Source of the DNA: Clostridium sp. Cult3
GTDB taxonomy: Bacteria > Bacillota > Clostridia > Tissierellales > Tepidimicrobiaceae
DNA length: 64,000 bases
NCBI RefSeq assembly: GCF_021655115.1
Contig: NZ_PPXY01000013.1
Coordinates: 55,899-119,898, forward strand
Direction of reading: 5' to 3'
How positions within the stretch are numbered: the first letter of the stretch is position 1; every line of letters starts with the position of its first letter. Positions 1 through 7,280 of this stretch are shown piece by piece. The notes under the pieces were generated by a model. It searched no databases, was not told where the DNA came from, and saw only the letters and a program-made list of their open reading frames with translations. Position numbers and translations under genes: made by a program.

Positions 1-763
1 TAATATCATCGATACTTTCAACGGGCTCATTAAATAAATCTTGACGACAGCATAGATTTAAAAACTCATCATCTTCTATTTTCCATGTATGATTATTTAA
101 AGAAGGGCTTCTAAAATATACATGGTGAAATTTGCTGCAAGAGTATATTTTAATGCCATTTCTGATACAATCCCGACAGAAGTGCACATCCTCAGCAATA
201 TTCTTATCCTGAAATCGAACCATATTAAATACACCTTTTTTAAAGGTCAGGGTCGAACCATTGACAAAATTGGTATATTTATTTTCTTCATGAGGATTTC
301 TTATGGTAAGGATATTTTTGTCTACTACATATACGAAAGTTGCTCCTTTTCCAATTAGCTTTGCCTCTGTACAATCGAAATATTTAATAGTATCGGAAAG
401 ATATTTTGGACCATAATAGTCGTCATCGTCGAACTTCGAAATAATATCATATTTAGCTTTTTCTACTCCAAAGTTTAGGCATCGGCCTAAGGATATATTT
501 TCATTTAATTTGAACACTCTAATACTATCGTACTTTGATGTTTTATTTTTCCATTTAACTTCATCTATTTTGTTGTTATTTATAATGATCAATAGCTCCT
601 TTGTGTCTACATCCTGTCTGATAAAATTATCTAGAATATTATCAAGACTATGGGGCAAATTGGTACATGTAATGATGGATACACCTTTATTATTTAGAAT
701 AGAGCTTGTTATCTTTTTTCGTTTTAAAAATTTATCAATAGATTTATTAATTGGATTCATCAT
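1..763 (-). CDS. Glycosyltransferase family 2-like protein, truncated by the window edge
   Basis: The frame is open from an ATG at 763 to base 1, so the C-terminus (beyond about 254 residues) is missing. The N-terminus has a GT-A beginning (VSIITCTN, about residue 22), and an acidic DDDDYYGP motif near residue 110 fits the metal and nucleotide-sugar binding DxD of GT2 enzymes. GGAGG at 773-777 precedes the start, with a second in-frame ATG directly after it. The gene lies 108 bases downstream of a propeller gene on the same strand. A SigK-like promoter in the gap suggests late sporulation expression, so a role in glycosylating the spore surface is an inference. The donor and acceptor sugars cannot be read from the sequence. 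Confidence 0.8.
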   Translation of the reverse strand, partial: MMNPINKSIDKFLKRKKITSSILNNKGVSIITCTNLPHSLDNILDNFIRQDVDTKELLIIINNNKIDEVKWKNKTSKYDSIRVFKLNENISLGRCLNFGVEKAKYDIISKFDDDDYYGPKYLSDTIKYFDCTEAKLIGKGATFVYVVDKNILTIRNPHEENKYTNFVNGSTLTFKKGVFNMVRFQDKNIAEDVHFCRDCIRNGIKIYSCSKFHHVYFRSPSLNNHTWKIEDDEFLNLCCRQDLFNEPVESIDDI

Positions 764-800
764 GAAACCTTCCTCCTTCTTATGATTGTCATTCTTAGTA

Positions 801-827
801 CATTCTATGGTATAAAATTAAATATGT
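801..827 (-). promoter_or_regulatory. Putative SigK-type promoter for the glycosyltransferase gene
   Basis: On the minus strand, AC (826-827), a 16-base spacer and CATAGAATG (801-809) resemble the SigK pattern of AC followed 16-17 bases later by CATAnnnTA. The last base pair of the -10 differs from consensus. The same AC-N16-CATAnnnTG layout precedes the gene at 2252. Confidence 0.35.
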
Positions 828-871
828 AACTTTTATTAATTATGAAAAGAATAACTATTATAAGTAGCTAT

Positions 872-2146
872 CTATTTAGATGAACCAAATAGTTTGTGTA
901 AGAAGGAAGGTTTATATTCTCCTAATAGTTTTATTATTCTTTGTATATCTTTTTCCATAGTTTTTTGAGAATTAGATATTTCTAGTAACAAGGCTTTTAT
1001 TTCTTCTTGAGACTCTGAATAATCATCATCTTTTAATTGAATTTCTTTATTGTGATCATTGGATAAAAACTGTTTAGAAAGTATATTGGTATTGAGAGGT
1101 TTTGTAGGACTGGATTCATTATCTAATGGATTAAAGGCATCTATAAAATAAAACTGTAAGGCATTTTTGGTAGTACAATAAGCATAGTTTATTTTAGTAT
1201 TTCTGATATTTAATAGATTTCCTGTAATTTTCACTAGTTTTATTTCTGCATTATTGACATCTAGTGTATCGCCCTTGAACCAAGATTTACCATAGTCTGA
1301 AGAATATAAAAAACTTATACAATTCGTATGGGAATAGATAATTTTTAGTATACCATTTTCCTCAATCATAATAGGTCTATGGTTGCAGTTAGATACATAA
1401 GGTATATTTATTTGCCTCCATTGATAACCTTCTTTAGATGAAGATGAAAATTGAAAATATTTTAATGTATTCTCGTCTATTTTTCCTTCTAACCATAACC
1501 CATGAAGATTGTCTTTAGAATCAACAAATAGATAAGGAAATATATTATTAGTACTGAAATTGGATACATGGTAAGGCGGTTGATTCCATTTTTCAGCTAA
1601 GGAACTATAGAAAGTATGATAGATTTGATAGCCATCTTTGTTATTACTACTATAGAGGAGATGAATTGTACCAAATGAATCTTTATCTAGATGAAAAGAA
1701 TAAGTGTTTTTATCAGCTATAAAATTTATTACGTTAGACTTTTTCCAGGTATTAGAGTCCCCCACAACATGTTGGATAGTCCAAAGCTTTGAATTTATTA
1801 AATTAGCATAGTCGTAAAATAGGTTTATATTATTACCTTCTAGAAAGAATAGCATGTTATTATATATGTTAGATTTAAAGTTGAATTTTGATATTACAGC
1901 TTTTGACCAATTGTCATCTTTAAATATGAAATAATTCAATTGGCCTGACTCCATTAAAGAGATTAAGTGTATTACATTTTTATCATCTATAGTTGCATAA
2001 AAATTCAAAACCCGATCTCCACATAGTTTTTTAGTTATCAAAGGGTTATGATGAGGGTCGTATATAGTATAATCGATATTATTAAGGGGGGTTAGGTTAA
2101 ACAGAATTAGTTCACCTCTTGAACTGATAATTAAATGATCATTCAT
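872..2146 (-). CDS. Predicted beta-propeller (Asp-box/BNR-like) protein with C-terminal coiled coil
   Basis: This 424-residue protein has no signal peptide or membrane segment. It contains repeated beta-rich units of propeller type, including a clear Asp-box (SSDYGKSWFKG, about residue 281) and weaker relatives. A charged stretch (about residues 375-405, rich in E and Q) and a short basic tail follow, suggesting a helical or coiled-coil end. AGGAGG lies 8 bases before the ATG at 2146. It is divergent from the gene at 2252 and followed by a glycosyltransferase gene. A spore coat or exosporium role is inferred from that context only. It is not a recognisable sialidase, because no catalytic Arg/Tyr set can be assigned. 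Confidence 0.65.
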   Translation of the reverse strand: MNDHLIISSRGELILFNLTPLNNIDYTIYDPHHNPLITKKLCGDRVLNFYATIDDKNVIHLISLMESGQLNYFIFKDDNWSKAVISKFNFKSNIYNNMLFFLEGNNINLFYDYANLINSKLWTIQHVVGDSNTWKKSNVINFIADKNTYSFHLDKDSFGTIHLLYSSNNKDGYQIYHTFYSSLAEKWNQPPYHVSNFSTNNIFPYLFVDSKDNLHGLWLEGKIDENTLKYFQFSSSSKEGYQWRQINIPYVSNCNHRPIMIEENGILKIIYSHTNCISFLYSSDYGKSWFKGDTLDVNNAEIKLVKITGNLLNIRNTKINYAYCTTKNALQFYFIDAFNPLDNESSPTKPLNTNILSKQFLSNDHNKEIQLKDDDYSESQEEIKALLLEISNSQKTMEKDIQRIIKLLGEYKPSFLHKLFGSSK

Positions 2147-2177
2147 ATTATTTACCTCCTATTATAATAATAGTGGC

Positions 2178-2204
2178 ACAAAAGTATTCTTATAACATAA
2201 TATG
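2178..2204 (+). promoter_or_regulatory. Putative SigK-type promoter
   Basis: AC at 2178-2179, 16 bases, then CATAATATG at 2196-2204, about 48 bases before the ATG at 2252. It fits the SigK consensus except for the final base of the -10. Confidence 0.35.
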
Positions 2205-2251
2205 AAAACAAAAGCCAATTTATTTAAATAAATTCAAAGGAGTGAGAATAG

Positions 2252-2869
2252 ATGAATGATTTTGATTTAGATAATACTATGGAAAAAATAATGAATAGTT
2301 TCGATAGGGATTGTGTAATATTAGACAAGGTATTTGCATCATGTCAACAGAGAAAATGTTTCCCAAAGGTCGAGGTGGATTTAGATGGGAAGACTTTTCA
2401 AAGTATACGATTTAAACCAGGCTTTATTGTGCCAAATACATTAGTGATTACGGACATTGAGAATCAGCCAAATTTTAGAAGAGTAAGATTTACTTTGAGA
2501 ATTCCATTTGAAATAACGACTACACAAGGTAATGTTATTCATAGATTTTTGCCAGATATATTTAAAGATATCATCTTATTTATGCCAGATGCAAGGGATG
2601 AGTTTGAATTTAGGATAGTAATTGAAACGAGTACCGATGTATTAGGTCAGCCTATTCAAACTGGAGAAAAGTTGACTTTTGCCGCAGGAGTTTTCATCAT
2701 AACTAAAGTAGTAGGTACAGTGCAATTGTTGATACCAACTTTTGGGTATTGCCCTGCACCTGATTTTTGCATTGAATTTAGTCCTGAAGATATTTGTGAT
2801 GAATTTGATTACAAACCATTCCCTGACTTTTTCCCACCACAATTTGATGACATAGTATCAGATCTCTAA
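2252..2869 (+). CDS. Uncharacterised soluble protein with paired-cysteine motifs, possibly a spore-surface protein
   Basis: The 205-residue protein has no signal peptide or membrane helix. It opens with an acidic segment and a CVILDKVFASCQQRKCF motif (about residues 21-37, three cysteines). A beta-rich middle and a C-terminal tail with two further cysteines (CPAPDFC) and many Asp, Phe and Pro residues follow. Such cysteine clusters are common in cross-linked spore coat proteins, and the SigK-like promoter agrees. The SD is AAGGAG at 2238-2243. It is monocistronic, with a strong terminator directly after the stop. I do not recognise the family, and no enzymatic motif is visible. Confidence 0.6.
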   Translation: MNDFDLDNTMEKIMNSFDRDCVILDKVFASCQQRKCFPKVEVDLDGKTFQSIRFKPGFIVPNTLVITDIENQPNFRRVRFTLRIPFEITTTQGNVIHRFLPDIFKDIILFMPDARDEFEFRIVIETSTDVLGQPIQTGEKLTFAAGVFIITKVVGTVQLLIPTFGYCPAPDFCIEFSPEDICDEFDYKPFPDFFPPQFDDIVSDL

Positions 2870-2890
2870 AGGAGCTTATGCTCCTTTTTT
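2868..2890 (+). terminator. Intrinsic terminator
   Basis: Perfect 8-bp stem (2868-2875 with 2880-2887), a TTAT loop and a run of T. It begins inside the stop codon of the preceding gene. Confidence 0.9.
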
Positions 2891-2917
2891 ATTTTTTGCA
2901 AATAATTCTTTTGAATG

Positions 2918-2946
2918 TTGACAAAAATAGTAGGGTATAATATACT
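2918..2946 (+). promoter_or_regulatory. SigA-type promoter of the isc operon
   Basis: TTGACA (2918-2923), a 17-base spacer and TATACT (2941-2946). An overlapping TATAAT at 2936 would leave too short a spacer. Confidence 0.75.
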
Positions 2947-2957
2947 TATAAAAGAAT

Positions 2958-2972
2958 ACCAAGGAAATTGGT
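2958..2972 (+). promoter_or_regulatory. Candidate IscR/Rrf2 operator
   Basis: Inverted repeat ACCAA-N5-TTGGT, just downstream of the -10 and before the SD. Rrf2 regulators commonly repress their own operon from such sites. No footprint data are implied. Confidence 0.4.
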
Positions 2973-2994
2973 TGGGATTAAAAGAGGTGGTTAT

Positions 2995-3432
2995 ATGAAA
3001 TTATCTACAAGAGGTAGATATGGATTAAAGGCAATGTACCAATTGGCTCTTCACTATGGAGAGGGTCCAATACCTTTAAAGAGTATTGCTGATGCACAAA
3101 ATTTATCAGAAAACTATCTAGAACAATTGGTTTCTTCTCTAAGGAAGGAAGGGTTTTTAAATAGTGTAAGAGGTGCTCAGGGTGGATATATGCTAGCTAG
3201 ACCGCCAAGTGATATTACTGTGGGAAGCATTCTTAGAACTTTAGAGGGCAATCTAGCTCCTGCTGACTGTGTAACAGGTGATGAATATGATTGTGAAAAT
3301 GAAGAAAATTGTGTTACTAAGTTGGTATGGATGAGGATTCGGGACAGTATAGATCAGGTTGTAGATTCTATTACTTTACAGGATATGCTAGATGAACGAG
3401 AAGAGATGCAAAAAGAAAAATTTAATGCTTAG
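2995..3432 (+). CDS. iscR: Rrf2 family transcriptional regulator, IscR-like
   Basis: This 145-residue winged-helix regulator begins MKLSTRGRYGLKAM, the family signature. The wing region follows (RGAQGGYMLARP, about residues 60-71). Three cysteines (about residues 92, 101 and 107, within CVTGDEYDCENEENC) match the Fe-S ligands of IscR, so it probably senses the cell's Fe-S status. I chose the ATG at 2995 because GAGGTGG precedes it; an upstream TTG at 2968 overlaps the candidate operator. It is the first gene of iscR-iscS-iscU, 11 bases before iscS, which fits an autoregulated Fe-S assembly operon. Confidence 0.9.
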   Translation: MKLSTRGRYGLKAMYQLALHYGEGPIPLKSIADAQNLSENYLEQLVSSLRKEGFLNSVRGAQGGYMLARPPSDITVGSILRTLEGNLAPADCVTGDEYDCENEENCVTKLVWMRIRDSIDQVVDSITLQDMLDEREEMQKEKFNA

Positions 3433-3443
3433 GAGGAATACTA

Positions 3444-4622
3444 ATGGATAAGTTTATATATATGGATAATTCTGCTACGACTCCAGTAAAAAAAGAGGTT
3501 TTAGAGGCCATGTTACCTTATTTTACTGAAAAGTATGGTAATCCGTCCAGTGTATATTCCCTTGGGAGTCAATCTAAGGTTGCAGTAGAAGAAGCAAGGG
3601 AGAAAATAGCTAAGGCTATTGGTGCTAGCCCTAGAGAGGTTTTTTTTACAGCGGGAGGATCTGAAGCCGATAACTGGGCTATAAAAGGGGTAGCTTATGC
3701 CAATAGGAAAAAAGGCAATCATATAATTACATCAAAGATCGAACATCATGGGGTACTTCATACCTGTGAGTACTTAGAGAAACAAGGTTTTAAAGTAACT
3801 TATTTAGATGTAGATGAGTATGGAGTAATAGACTTAGAACAGCTAAAAAAATCCATAACAGACAAAACCATACTTATTTCCATTATGTTTGCTAATAATG
3901 AAATAGGTACTATCCAACCTATTGAGGAGATAGGAAAGATAGCCAAGGAGAGGGGAGTTTACTTTCATACCGATGCTGTTCAAGCAGTAGGACATGTAAA
4001 AATAGATGTAGATGGATCGAATATAGATATGCTATCTATGGCAGCGCACAAGTTTTATGGTCCTAAGGGCATAGGGGCACTATATATAAGGCAAGGTGTA
4101 AAAATTGATTCCCTTATAACTGGTGGAGGACAGGAGAGAAATCGAAGGGCTGGTACGGAAAATGTTCCAGGGATTGTAGGTATGGGAAAGGCAATAGAAT
4201 TAGCTTATGAAAATATGGATGAAAATAATGAAAAATTAATTTCCTTGAGGGAACGATTGATTAAAGGAATATTTGACAATATAGATTATGTACAGCTTAA
4301 TGGCCATCCAACTGAAAGGTTGCCAGGAAATGTCAATATATGTTTTCATTTTATCGAAGGAGAGTCTTTGTTACTCAGTTTGGATATGGAAGGCATTGCA
4401 GGATCTAGTGGTTCTGCATGTACTTCTGGCACATTAGACCCATCCCATGTATTGCTAGCCATAGGTTTACCACATGAGATAGCACACGGGTCTTTAAGGC
4501 TTTCATTGGGAGATTTTAACACAGAAGAAGAAGTGGACTATGTAGTAAAAAAATTGGTAGAAATAGTAACAAGATTAAGAGCTATGTCACCGTTATATGA
4601 AGAAGTTAAGGAGGGGAAATAG
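3444..4622 (+). CDS. iscS: Cysteine desulfurase (NifS/IscS family)
   Basis: PLP enzyme that removes sulfur from L-cysteine as a persulfide for Fe-S cluster assembly and other thiolation pathways. The 392 residues are typical. The PLP lysine is Lys203 in AAHKFYGPKG, and the catalytic cysteine is Cys326 in the SSGSACTSG loop, the class I (NifS/IscS) arrangement. SD AGGAGG lies just before the ATG. The gene sits between iscR and iscU, and the stop codon touches the iscU start, so translational coupling with its scaffold is likely. Confidence 0.95.
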   Translation: MDKFIYMDNSATTPVKKEVLEAMLPYFTEKYGNPSSVYSLGSQSKVAVEEAREKIAKAIGASPREVFFTAGGSEADNWAIKGVAYANRKKGNHIITSKIEHHGVLHTCEYLEKQGFKVTYLDVDEYGVIDLEQLKKSITDKTILISIMFANNEIGTIQPIEEIGKIAKERGVYFHTDAVQAVGHVKIDVDGSNIDMLSMAAHKFYGPKGIGALYIRQGVKIDSLITGGGQERNRRAGTENVPGIVGMGKAIELAYENMDENNEKLISLRERLIKGIFDNIDYVQLNGHPTERLPGNVNICFHFIEGESLLLSLDMEGIAGSSGSACTSGTLDPSHVLLAIGLPHEIAHGSLRLSLGDFNTEEEVDYVVKKLVEIVTRLRAMSPLYEEVKEGK

Positions 4623-5054
4623 ATGTATTCAGAAAAGGTAATGGAACATTTTAGAAATCCTAGAAATGTAGGAGAAATAGAAAATGCCGATGGTATCGGA
4701 GAAGTAGGTAATCCAAAATGTGGAGACATAATGAAAATGTATCTAAAGATTGAGGATGGAGTTATTACAGATGTGAAATTTAAGACTTTTGGCTGTGGCT
4801 CTGCTATAGCATCTTCAAGCATGGCAACGGAAATGGTTAAAGGTAAAACCATAGAAGAGGCTATGGAGATTACAAATAAGGCTGTAGCTAACGCTTTAGA
4901 TGGACTACCACCTATTAAGATGCACTGTTCTGTTCTAGCAGAACAAGCTATAAAGGCTGCTCTCCTTGACTATTCAAATAAGAACAATGTAAGAATAGAA
5001 GGATTAGAAGATTTTGATCCAACGGAAGATCCTCATGATCACGAAATAGAATAG
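4623..5054 (+). CDS. iscU: Fe-S cluster assembly scaffold IscU/NifU N-terminal type
   Basis: 143-residue scaffold on which IscS sulfur and iron are assembled into [2Fe-2S]/[4Fe-4S] clusters. The three ligand cysteines are visible (Cys33 in NPKCGD, Cys58 in TFGCGSAIASSS, Cys102 in MHCSVLAEQ), together with Asp35 that favours cluster release. SD GGAGGGG immediately upstream. It closes the three-gene isc operon; no hscA, hscB or ferredoxin gene follows. It ends with an acidic, His-containing tail (EDPHDHEIE). Confidence 0.95.
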   Translation: MYSEKVMEHFRNPRNVGEIENADGIGEVGNPKCGDIMKMYLKIEDGVITDVKFKTFGCGSAIASSSMATEMVKGKTIEEAMEITNKAVANALDGLPPIKMHCSVLAEQAIKAALLDYSNKNNVRIEGLEDFDPTEDPHDHEIE

Positions 5055-5172
5055 CGTTGTACCCTTCTTCTAGCTCTATATTTAGCACAATTAAATGGTT
5101 AAATTTGACTTAATAAATTCATATTGTTTAAGAAATAATAATAAAGGAATAGAGTAGAAGAGGGGTATATTT

Positions 5173-5670
5173 GTGATAAAATATAAACAACTATTAACAT
5201 CGAAACTTATTGATAGAAAGAATAAAGAGCCTATAGGAAAAATACTGGATGTAATCTATTCAGACGATTATAGGAGGGTAACTCACCTATTGGTAAAAAA
5301 CGACAATCTAATCAAAAACAAAGCCCCAATACCCTTTGGGGATGTTGTTTTTTTGGAGGATAATCAAATATTGTATTTAAAAGATGAAAGGGACTTGGAT
5401 AAAGATTTAGAGGATGTATTAGTAGAGGAATTTAAATATATAGAAAAAGAAATAAAAACAGAGGATGGAGAATGTATTGGATATGTTAAGGACATTGTTA
5501 TAGATAAACTAAAAGGCTCCATTGAAGGCTTTATAATTACCGAGGGAGTTTTTGAAGATATATTAAAAGGTAGAAACTATATGCCTCTCTTTGAAAATAC
5601 AAAGATAACAGAGGATTCAATTTGTATATTTAAGAGTATGCTTAATTCCATTGACAAAAATAACAATTAA
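5173..5670 (+). CDS. PRC-barrel domain protein (two PRC barrels)
   Basis: 165-residue soluble protein with two successive PRC-barrel-like units (about residues 5-75 and 85-155). Each starts with a pattern of the form LIDRKNKEPIGKILDV or IKTEDGECIGYVKDI. PRC barrels are small beta domains found in RimM, photosynthetic reaction centre H subunits and sporulation proteins such as YlmC/YmxH. The specific role here is unknown. The GTG start follows an AAGAGGGG site. It may be transcribed with the small gene at 5745. Confidence 0.75.
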   Translation: MIKYKQLLTSKLIDRKNKEPIGKILDVIYSDDYRRVTHLLVKNDNLIKNKAPIPFGDVVFLEDNQILYLKDERDLDKDLEDVLVEEFKYIEKEIKTEDGECIGYVKDIVIDKLKGSIEGFIITEGVFEDILKGRNYMPLFENTKITEDSICIFKSMLNSIDKNNN

Positions 5671-5744
5671 TACTAAAAAATGATTGAATTTATTACTGGA
5701 ATGGTGGGAAAATAGTAGATACAAATACAAAGGAGAGGATATAA

Positions 5745-5915
5745 GTGAATAATAATGGTTTTAAAAATGGTGCTTTGTTAGGAAGCATCATAGGAGCTTC
5801 TTTAGGTATGTTTTTTGGGGCCAGAATGGGTCCCATGCAAAAACGAAAAATTGTTAGAAGCGCTAGAAGAGCAACATCTACATTAATGAATGGTATAAAT
5901 TCTCTATGGGGATAG
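5745..5915 (+). CDS. Small YtxH-like membrane-associated protein (56 aa)
   Basis: Starts at GTG 5745 with AGGAGAGG 9 bases upstream. The 56-residue product has a short Gly/Ala/Ser-rich hydrophobic segment (residues 9-27, GALLGSIIGASLGMFFGA) followed by a very basic region (QKRKIVRSARRA). This is the layout of YtxH/YtxG-type small membrane-anchored proteins. A perfect hairpin (5915-5930, stem GGCAGC) starts at its stop codon but lacks a T run. No biochemical role can be assigned. Confidence 0.7.
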   Translation: MNNNGFKNGALLGSIIGASLGMFFGARMGPMQKRKIVRSARRATSTLMNGINSLWG

Positions 5916-5946
5916 GCAGCAATTGCTGCCTATTGAGTTGAACATA

Positions 5947-7137
5947 ATGGATATATATTCGCCAGTTTTAATAAAAAACCTGATCTTTTTAATCTCTATT
6001 CTCATAATACTAATAATTTATTATTTAATCCATATTGGAAACAGATATGTTGATCAGGAAAAAAGAATTTACTTTAATAGAAAAAAGGCATTTCCTTTAT
6101 TAATAGGGATTTTATTTATATATATTTCATATTTTTTGATAAGAAAGTATGGAATTCTATCGGATATCATATATACAATAATAATTTCTGGGGTATTAGC
6201 TTATTTAATAAACCCTATAATAAAATATTTTGAAAAGTATAATATAAAAAGGGGCTTAGGAGTATTTATTATATACGCAATTACCCTTGGAATAATTTTT
6301 ATATTCTCATTCTTAGTAATACCTAAAACGGGCAAAGAAATGAAAAGATTAATATCTGTATTGCCTGTGTATTTACAACGTGTTTCTCAATTTATAGATA
6401 GATTATATATGAAATACTATGTAAATATAGACAATATGCCACCTTTGTTTAAAGGAATAGAGGAAGTAATTATTAATAGCATAGATAATGTTCAAAATGT
6501 AATAATAACTAGTATCAGTAAGTTTGTTGAGGGAATAATATCTACTTTTTCAAAGGTTATCAGCTTAATATTGATTCCGATATTAACATTTTATTTTATA
6601 AAGGATAAGGAGCACTTCAGAAATAAATTTTATTTAACTATTCCTAAGAAATATAGAAAAAAGGTAGAGGTTTTATTCTTAGAAATAGACAGAGCCCTTA
6701 GCCAATTTATAAGGGGTAGATTATTACTAGCACTATATGTAGCGGTAGCAACAACTATTCTATTACTTGTATTAAAGGTTGACTTTGCTATAGTGATAGG
6801 CATGATCACAGGAATTGCAGATATTATACCTTATTTTGGACCTTTCCTAGGATTTTTGCCAGCAGTGTTTTTTGCCCTACTAAATAGCCCTATCAAAGCT
6901 TTTTGGGTAGCTGTGTTATTCATTGGAATTCAGTGGATAGAGAACAATGTACTTGCTCCTAAAATAATTGGAGAAAGCACAGGTATACATCCTATAACTA
7001 TATTATTAGCATTGATAATAGGGGGCGGAATGTTTGGAGTTATGGGAATGATATTTTCCATTCCATTGGTAGCAGTAGCAAAGATATTGTTTAATTTTAT
7101 CATGGAAAACATAAAAAAGCCAAATAATATAGATTAA
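5947..7137 (+). CDS. AI-2E family transporter (PerM/YtvI-like permease)
   Basis: Polytopic membrane protein of about 396 residues with some seven or eight hydrophobic helices. It carries the family signature region ADIIPYFGPFLGFLPA (about residues 287-302) and a C-terminal NNVLAPKIIG motif. Members export diverse small solutes, Na+/H+ or AI-2, so the substrate is unknown. The start is uncertain: no strong SD precedes the ATG at 5947, and TTG codons at 5923 and 5938 are in frame. It is followed by a 143-base gap with the alaS promoter. Confidence 0.85.
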   Translation: MDIYSPVLIKNLIFLISILIILIIYYLIHIGNRYVDQEKRIYFNRKKAFPLLIGILFIYISYFLIRKYGILSDIIYTIIISGVLAYLINPIIKYFEKYNIKRGLGVFIIYAITLGIIFIFSFLVIPKTGKEMKRLISVLPVYLQRVSQFIDRLYMKYYVNIDNMPPLFKGIEEVIINSIDNVQNVIITSISKFVEGIISTFSKVISLILIPILTFYFIKDKEHFRNKFYLTIPKKYRKKVEVLFLEIDRALSQFIRGRLLLALYVAVATTILLLVLKVDFAIVIGMITGIADIIPYFGPFLGFLPAVFFALLNSPIKAFWVAVLFIGIQWIENNVLAPKIIGESTGIHPITILLALIIGGGMFGVMGMIFSIPLVAVAKILFNFIMENIKKPNNID

Positions 7138-7160
7138 TACTGTATTATCTAGACTATTTG

Positions 7161-7189
7161 TTGACAAATCAATTAGTTTAAATTATAAT
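7161..7189 (+). promoter_or_regulatory. SigA-type promoter of alaS
   Basis: TTGACA (7161-7166), exact 17-base spacer, TATAAT (7184-7189): a full-consensus promoter. Predicted start near 7196, giving an approximately 85-base leader. Confidence 0.85.
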
Positions 7190-7212
7190 CCAAATATAGA
7201 CAGTATCGTAAA

Positions 7213-7243
7213 TTCTCGTCCCTTGAGGAGGGACGAATTTTTT
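7213..7243 (+). terminator. Leader terminator/attenuator upstream of alaS
   Basis: Stem TCGTCCC (7216-7222) with GGGACGA (7230-7236), a 7-base loop and TTTTTT at 7238-7243, lying between the alaS promoter and its start codon. No T-box motif, specifier loop or peptide gene is visible in the short leader. Confidence 0.7.
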
Positions 7244-7280
7244 ATAGGATTTAGATTATTTTTAGAGAGGTGTACAATAG

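Noticed and set aside
122..785. Plus-strand open frames in the first 800 bases
   Set aside because: They are antisense to a convincing glycosyltransferase frame with a good SD and DxD motif.
5915..5930. Hairpin GGCAGC-AATT-GCTGCC as a terminator of the small gene
   Set aside because: Stem is perfect but short and followed by no T run; left as an unassigned hairpin in that gene's entry.
7190..7280. T-box riboswitch upstream of alaS
   Set aside because: Leader too short, no T-box sequence, no stem I features; only a terminator hairpin remains.
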